NCBI GenBank assembly: GCA_035536935.1
Contig: DATLNC010000161.1
Location: forward strand, 1-10,120
Direction of reading: 5' to 3'
Source of the DNA: DATMER01 sp035536935
GTDB taxonomy: Bacteria > Acidobacteriota > Thermoanaerobaculia > Multivoradales > UBA5704
DNA length: 10,120 nt
Shown here: positions 6,601 through 10,120 of the stretch, in pieces
Layout: each line of letters opens with the position of its first letter
Position numbering within the stretch: the stretch's first letter is position 1
Notes under the pieces: generated by a model
The model's database searches: none
Told to the model about the DNA's origin: nothing
The model's input: only the letters and a program-made list of their open reading frames with translations
Program-made: the position numbers and the translations under genes

Positions 6601-9268
6601 GCTCCCCGAGCACGTCGTCCACCTGTGGAACGTGGGGCGGCGGAGCTGCGAAGCCGGCTGCCCGGAGGTCCTGACCGACGAGGAGCGCGCCTTCTGGAGC
6701 CTCCTCTTTCTTGCCCAGGCCTGCGGCAAGCACGTCAAGTCTCCGATGCGCCTCGCCGCGGTATCGAGCAACATGCAGCGGGTGGCGGGAGAGGAGCTCC
6801 TCTGCCCCGGCAAGGCCACATTGCTGGGCCCGGTGCGCATCATTCCGCTGGAGTACCCGCACATCCGGGCGGCCAGCCTCGACGTCGTGCTGCCGGCGGC
6901 CGGGAGCGCGGCCGCCGAAGCAGTGGCCGAGCTGGCCGAGTGGCTCCTGGCGGACGTGGCCGCGGGGCTGTCCGACCCGATCGTCGCCTACCGCGGCCGG
7001 GGCCGCTTCCTGCTCGACTACCAGAAGGTGCGCATTCCGCCTCCGGCGCCGGACCGGCTCTGCTTCCGGCGCGGGGGCACCTACCTGATCACCGGCGGGC
7101 TCGGCGGGCTCGGACTGGTCTTCGCGGAGCTCCTGGCGCGCGAGTTCCAGGCCCGGCTCGCCCTGCTCGGAATCTCCCCCCTGCCGCCGCGAGAGGGGTG
7201 GAAGGAATGGCTCGCGGGCCACGGCGAGCACGACCGCGTCAGCGCCAGGATCCGCAAGGTCCAGGAGCTCGAATCGCTGGGCGCCGAGGTCCTGGTTCTC
7301 GCCGTGGACGTGGCGGACGAGAAGCAGATGCGGCAGGCGGTCGAACAGGTCCGGGCGAGCTTCGGCCCCCTACACGGCGCCATCCATGCCGCGGGCCTCG
7401 CGGGCGGCGGGCTCATCCAGCTCAAGACGGTCGAGACCGCGGCCCGGGTGTTGGCGCCGAAGGTCCGCGGCACCCTGGCTCTGGATGCGGCCCTTTCGGA
7501 TCAGCCCCTCGACTTCCTCCTGCTCTGCTCGTCGACCATCTCCATCGTCGGCGGCCTGGGGCAGGTCGACTACTGCGCGGCCAACTCCTTCCTCGACGCC
7601 TTCGCGCAGGCCAGGGCCCTGCAGAGCGGCTCCCCCGTCGTGTCGATCAATTGGGGCGCATGGCAGGAGGTGGGCATGGCGGTCGCCGCCGGCCTATCGG
7701 GAGACCCCGGAGGGAAAGCCGCCGCCGAGCGCCGAATCCATCCCCTTCTCGACCGATGCCAGCGGGAGATGGCCGAGCAGACGATCTATGAGACCGACTT
7801 CGGCGCGGCGCGCCACTGGCCCCTCTCCGAGCACCGGGTCCTCGGCCAGCCCACTCTGCCGGGCACCAGCTACCTGGAGATGGCCTGCGCCGCGTTCCAG
7901 GACCATGCCGCGGTCTTCGAGCGCCGGGCCGGCGAGGCGGGAGTCGAGATCCGGGAGGCGCTCTTCCTGACTCCCCTGCGGCTGGAGGAGTCTGAGACCC
8001 GGACGGTGCAGACCATCCTCGAGCCGGACGCGGACGGGTTCTCCTTCCGCATCGTGAGCCGCCCTCTGGAAGGCTCGGGGGAGGGCTCCCTGCAAGTGCA
8101 CGCCCGCGGCAAGGTAGGGCCGCTTCCTCCGGAGTCCGTCCCCGCCACGGCCTCTGGACGCCGGGACCTGGAGAAGATCCGGCAGCGGTGCAACGAGCGC
8201 GAGGTCGTGATCACCGAGCCCGTCATGATGAATGGCGAAGGGCTGGTCTACTGGGGGCCACGCTGGCAGAGCCTGAAGCGGGCGGACGTGGGCTCCGGCG
8301 AGATCCTGGCCTTGCTGGAGCTGCCCGAGGACTTCGCCTCTGACCTCGGAGAGCTCACCCTGCACCCGGCTCTCCTCGATGTCGCGACCAGCCTCATGGG
8401 ATTCCTCAAAGAGGGGTCGCACCTGCCCATCTCCTATCACCGCCTAGCCCTGCTCAAGCCCCTCGGCGCCAGGCTCTACAGCCATCTGCGCGAGCGCACG
8501 GAGTCGGGGGAAGGCAAGGAGACCGTGTCGGTCGACGTTACCCTGATGGACGAGAGTGGCGAGGTGCTCGTCGAGATCGAGCGCTTCGTGCTGAAGCAGG
8601 TGACCGAGACGAGCACCCTGCGGCGCTCGGAGGGACAGGTGAAAGCCGCAGCGGTGCCGGCCGTGCCGGCCAAAGTTGCGTCCCGCGTGGATACGAGCGA
8701 CGGCATTCTCTCCTGGGAGGGCGTGGAGGTGGTGCGGCGGGTGCTCAGCCGCGGCCGGGACCTGCCGCAGGTCGTGGCCTCGGCGAAAGACATCCAGGTC
8801 CTGCTCACTCAGATCCGCTCGATTGACCGCGGCAGCCTGGCGGAGCGCGCCGATCTCGCCCGCGCCCCGCGGGCCTCGCACCCCCGTCCCAACCTGACCA
8901 CCCCTTACGCCCCTCCGCGCACCCCGGCCGAGCAGCAGCTCGCTGAGGCCTTCCAGCAGGTGCTCGGCTTGCAGGAGGTCGGCATCCACGACAACTTCTT
9001 CGACCTGGGCGGCGACTCGATCGTCGGCATCCAGGTCGTAGCCCGCGCCAACGAGGCGGGCCTTCACCTCTCGCCGGACCAGCTCTTCGAGAACCAGACC
9101 ATCGCCGAGCTGGCCAGCCTGATCACCCCCGTGCAGACCGTCTTGGCTCCCCTGGAGAGTCCGAAGATCGCTGAGGCCCAAGCAACGGCAGCACCTTTCG
9201 CGGACTCCGGGCTGCCATCGGAGGAACTCGCCAAGGTGCTCGCGAAGCTCAACGAGATGAACCTGTGA
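3626..9268 (+). CDS. Type I modular polyketide synthase, one module: KS-AT-KR-DH-ACP
   Basis: A complete 1880-residue protein. KS, residues ~12-436: C184 in TACSTA, H319 in EAHGTGTP, H359 in NIGHLG, so a full catalytic triad. AT, ~529-830: GQGSQ, S625 in GHSIGEY, and HAFH at 721-724, the signature of malonyl-CoA choice. The KR structural half spans ~900-1145. The KR catalytic half, ~1150-1350, has TGGLGGLG (1156-1163) with S1303, Y1316 and N1320. DH, ~1370-1660: H1403 in HRVLGQPTLP and D1585 in HPALLD. ACP, ~1764-1835: S1798 in LGGDS, PCP-like in style. The expected reaction is extension of the upstream aminoacyl or peptidyl chain by one malonyl unit, ketoreduction, then dehydration to an enoyl thioester. 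Oddities: DH follows KR, whereas the usual order is DH before KR; a KR-type C-terminal element (~1693-1727) comes after the DH; isoleucine 1183 replaces the usual arginine after the KR Rossmann motif; and no LDD motif or A-type tryptophan allows the KR stereotype to be called. The helical C-terminus (~1863-1880) could dock to a later NRPS. Confidence 0.97.
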   Translation: MSDRREPATSTGMEVAIVGMAGRFPGARDVEEFWRNLRDGVESITTFTDEELIARGADPSVVRQPQYVKAAFEIDGHDRFDAAFFGISPREAELIEPQQRLFLECAWQALESAGYDPERLPRRVGIYAGSRFNGYLVNVYSNPAIVSTVSDLQIQVANDKDYLATRLSYKLNLGGPSLTVQTACSTALVAIHLAGQALLNGECDVALAGGVGIRIPEVGYLYAEGEVNSPDGHIRAFDAKARGTIFGSGLGIVVLKRLEDAQADGDSIRALILGSAVTNDGSLKVGFTAPGVDGQARVVRAAQLAAEVESETISYIEAHGTGTPIGDPIEIAALTRVFRESTNRSGFCAIGSVKTNIGHLGAAAGVAGVIKTALALERRTIPPSLFFEEPNPQIDFAGSPFYVNTGLSEWKRNGGPRRAGVSAFGMGGTNAHVILEEAPEVSPSDLARPWQLLVLSARTPTALERAAAQLADHLEAHPELNLADVAYTLGVGRKRFPHRSAAVCRDREEAIDALRSPGATAFSDAGDRPVAFLFSGQGSQYPGMAADLYETQPTFRGEVDRCCELLQPHLGFDLRELLVRADGEGSEHRLDQTAVTQPALFVLEYCLARLWMEWGVVPRAMLGHSIGEYAAACLAGVFSLPEALALVAGRGRLIQSLPPGAMLSVPLPAEEVGKMLVSSLSLAAVNAPGRSVVSGPEEAVESFRRRLEEKGLSPRRLHTSHAFHSEMMESILAQFVRQFERVDLQPPQIPYVSNVTGTWITDGQATDPGYWARHLRQAVLFADGVRELLAEPDRLLLEVGPGNTLTTFATQHPDRAPSQAAVSSLPHARDRQPARRSVLKALGQLWLHGASVDWAGLSADERRLRVPLPTYPFEGERFWIEPGNLSAAMPNLGAAAKRNELDDWFHVPFWKPSLPLVLDGEPAPAGGRWLLFLDKEGLGERLAERLRQAGQSTVTVEIGESFAQLGERAFAVSPARREDYDALMHALAAAGELPEHVVHLWNVGRRSCEAGCPEVLTDEERAFWSLLFLAQACGKHVKSPMRLAAVSSNMQRVAGEELLCPGKATLLGPVRIIPLEYPHIRAASLDVVLPAAGSAAAEAVAELAEWLLADVAAGLSDPIVAYRGRGRFLLDYQKVRIPPPAPDRLCFRRGGTYLITGGLGGLGLVFAELLAREFQARLALLGISPLPPREGWKEWLAGHGEHDRVSARIRKVQELESLGAEVLVLAVDVADEKQMRQAVEQVRASFGPLHGAIHAAGLAGGGLIQLKTVETAARVLAPKVRGTLALDAALSDQPLDFLLLCSSTISIVGGLGQVDYCAANSFLDAFAQARALQSGSPVVSINWGAWQEVGMAVAAGLSGDPGGKAAAERRIHPLLDRCQREMAEQTIYETDFGAARHWPLSEHRVLGQPTLPGTSYLEMACAAFQDHAAVFERRAGEAGVEIREALFLTPLRLEESETRTVQTILEPDADGFSFRIVSRPLEGSGEGSLQVHARGKVGPLPPESVPATASGRRDLEKIRQRCNEREVVITEPVMMNGEGLVYWGPRWQSLKRADVGSGEILALLELPEDFASDLGELTLHPALLDVATSLMGFLKEGSHLPISYHRLALLKPLGARLYSHLRERTESGEGKETVSVDVTLMDESGEVLVEIERFVLKQVTETSTLRRSEGQVKAAAVPAVPAKVASRVDTSDGILSWEGVEVVRRVLSRGRDLPQVVASAKDIQVLLTQIRSIDRGSLAERADLARAPRASHPRPNLTTPYAPPRTPAEQQLAEAFQQVLGLQEVGIHDNFFDLGGDSIVGIQVVARANEAGLHLSPDQLFENQTIAELASLITPVQTVLAPLESPKIAEAQATAAPFADSGLPSEELAKVLAKLNEMNL

Positions 9269-9294
9269 CCGGCCCGGGATCGCAAATCCAGGGC

Positions 9295-9300
9295 AGGAGG
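9295..9300 (+). promoter_or_regulatory. Ribosome binding site of the permease gene
   Basis: AGGAGG lies 6 bases upstream of the ATG at 9307, near-ideal strength and spacing. It fixes the permease start and shows independent initiation after the PKS stop at 9266-9268. The 38-base gap has no convincing hairpin followed by T-rich sequence and no clear -35/-10 pair, so the permease most likely sits on the same transcript as the NRPS and PKS. Confidence 0.8.
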
Positions 9301-9306
9301 TAACTT

Positions 9307-10120
9307 ATGGCCAGCCTGTTGCGGGACCTTCGCTACGCCGGACGGATGATGCGCAGGAACCCCGGCGTCACGGCTGCGGTCCTACTCTGCCTCGCGCTGA
9401 GCATCGGCGCCAACACCGCCGTGTTCAGCGTGGTGAACGCCGTGCTCCTGCGCGACCTTCCCTACCGGGATCCGGCGCGGATCGTGATGGTCTGGAACCG
9501 GTTCCTGGGGCAGGACCAGCCCAGGCTCGAGCTGTCCGACCTCGAGCTCATGGACCTACGCGAACAAGTGCAGTCCCTGGCCGACGTTGCGGCCACCCGT
9601 CCCGGACTGTTCAACCTCACGGGCGACGGCGACGACCCGGAGCTGCTGGTCGGGGTGCGAGTCTCGGCCAACCTTTTCCAGCTCCTGGGCGTCGAGGCAG
9701 CGGTGGGCCGCACCTTCCTGCCGGAGGAGGACGATCCGGGCCGGGGCGACGTCGCCATCCTGAGCCACGGCCTCTACGAGCGCCGCTTCAACTCGGACCC
9801 GAGCGTGATCGGACGCAAGGTCCTGATCAGCGACAAGGCCTATACGGTCGTCGGCGTCACCCCTCCCGACTTCTACTTCCGGCGCAAGCCGCGGGACCTC
9901 TGGCTGCCGCTGGTCGTCGACCGGGCGGAGCCCACGCCGAGGGACGAGCGCTACCTGGAGGTCTATGCCCGCCTCAAGCCCGGGGTGACCCTGGAGCGGG
10001 CGCAGGCCGACCTCGACGGCGTGGCGCGGCGGCTCGCGACCGCCAACCCCGGCGCCTATCCGCCGGACAGCGGCTACGGGCTGACGCTGACCTCCTACCC
10101 CGAGGAGGTCGTAGGGACGG
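9307..10120 (+). CDS. MacB/FtsX-family ABC transporter permease, ADOP-like, 3'-truncated
   Basis: The frame is open from ATG 9307 to the window end; 271 codons are visible. The N-terminus (RDLRYAGRMMRRNPGV) followed by a hydrophobic helix at about residues 22-45 ending near GANTAVFSVVNAVLL is the typical opening of ADOP/MacB-like permeases. Residues ~50-250 look like the extracytoplasmic MacB core domain, with recognisable pieces such as NLFQLLGVEAAVGRTF, LSHGLYERRF and VVGVTPPDF. Family knowledge: full ADOP proteins are about 800 residues with two FtsX units and work with a separate ATPase, in the inner membrane. Neither the second unit nor an ATPase is visible here. The position just behind the PKS suggests export of the product or self-protection, but ADOP permeases are abundant in Acidobacteriota genomes and often stand beside unrelated genes, so this role is inference. 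Family is secure; substrate is unknown. Confidence 0.9.
   Translation, partial: MASLLRDLRYAGRMMRRNPGVTAAVLLCLALSIGANTAVFSVVNAVLLRDLPYRDPARIVMVWNRFLGQDQPRLELSDLELMDLREQVQSLADVAATRPGLFNLTGDGDDPELLVGVRVSANLFQLLGVEAAVGRTFLPEEDDPGRGDVAILSHGLYERRFNSDPSVIGRKVLISDKAYTVVGVTPPDFYFRRKPRDLWLPLVVDRAEPTPRDERYLEVYARLKPGVTLERAQADLDGVARRLATANPGAYPPDSGYGLTLTSYPEEVVGT

Noticed and set aside
5354..7231. Long minus-strand open frame (625 codons) opposite the PKS AT and KR regions
   Set aside because: Same reason: a shadow of the codon bias, low-complexity composition, no domain signature, and no convincing start context.
3626..9268. Trans-AT or iterative PUFA/enediyne-type PKS, suggested by the KR-DH order
   Set aside because: An intact AT with GQGSQ, GHSIG and HAFH is present in cis, there is a single ACP at the C-terminal end, and the upstream NRPS partner is adjacent, all fitting a cis-AT modular hybrid PKS.
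9269..9306. Terminator or promoter between PKS and permease
   Set aside because: Only a short GGCCCGGG-like self-complementary patch is present, with no stable stem plus T tract and no clear promoter boxes. The gap is short and ends in a ribosome binding site.

Overview
The window is about 10.1 kb of GC-rich DNA (roughly 70% G+C by eye). It holds the middle of a biosynthetic assembly line that makes a hybrid non-ribosomal peptide/polyketide. All genes are on the + strand and packed as one operon. Both edges cut genes. The last gene is a MacB/FtsX-type permease with the N-terminal signature of the 'acidobacterial duplicated orphan permease' (ADOP) group. With the high GC content and the hybrid NRPS-PKS style, this suggests Acidobacteriota or a related soil or deep-branching phylum. 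That assignment is inference from one gene family, not proof.

Layout: (1) Bases 1-3633 are the 3' part of an NRPS gene. They encode the last residues of an adenylation (A) domain, a peptidyl carrier (PCP), then a complete C-A-PCP module and a basic C-terminal tail. (2) Bases 3626-9268 are a complete single-module type I PKS with order KS-AT-KR-DH-ACP, overlapping the NRPS gene by 8 bases. (3) Bases 9307-10120 are the 5' part of the ABC permease gene, 38 bases after the PKS stop. There is no promoter, terminator, RNA gene, mobile element, CRISPR array or intergenic stretch over 300 bases in the window.

How they work together: the first carrier hands a peptidyl or aminoacyl group to the condensation domain. 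The second A domain loads its own amino acid, and the PKS extends the chain by one malonyl-CoA unit. If KR and DH are both active, the result is a peptidyl 4-amino-2-enoyl thioester. There is no thioesterase, reductase or terminal condensation domain here, so release must be encoded elsewhere. The permease may export or give protection against the product.

Points that stand out: an A domain whose binding-pocket residues look like the LYS2 alpha-aminoadipate family; a DH placed after the KR and apparently inserted between the KR core and the KR C-terminal element; an arginine-to-isoleucine change where the KR normally contacts NADPH; and a predicted Michael-acceptor unit like that of the syrbactin proteasome inhibitors. 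The product itself cannot be named from this window.
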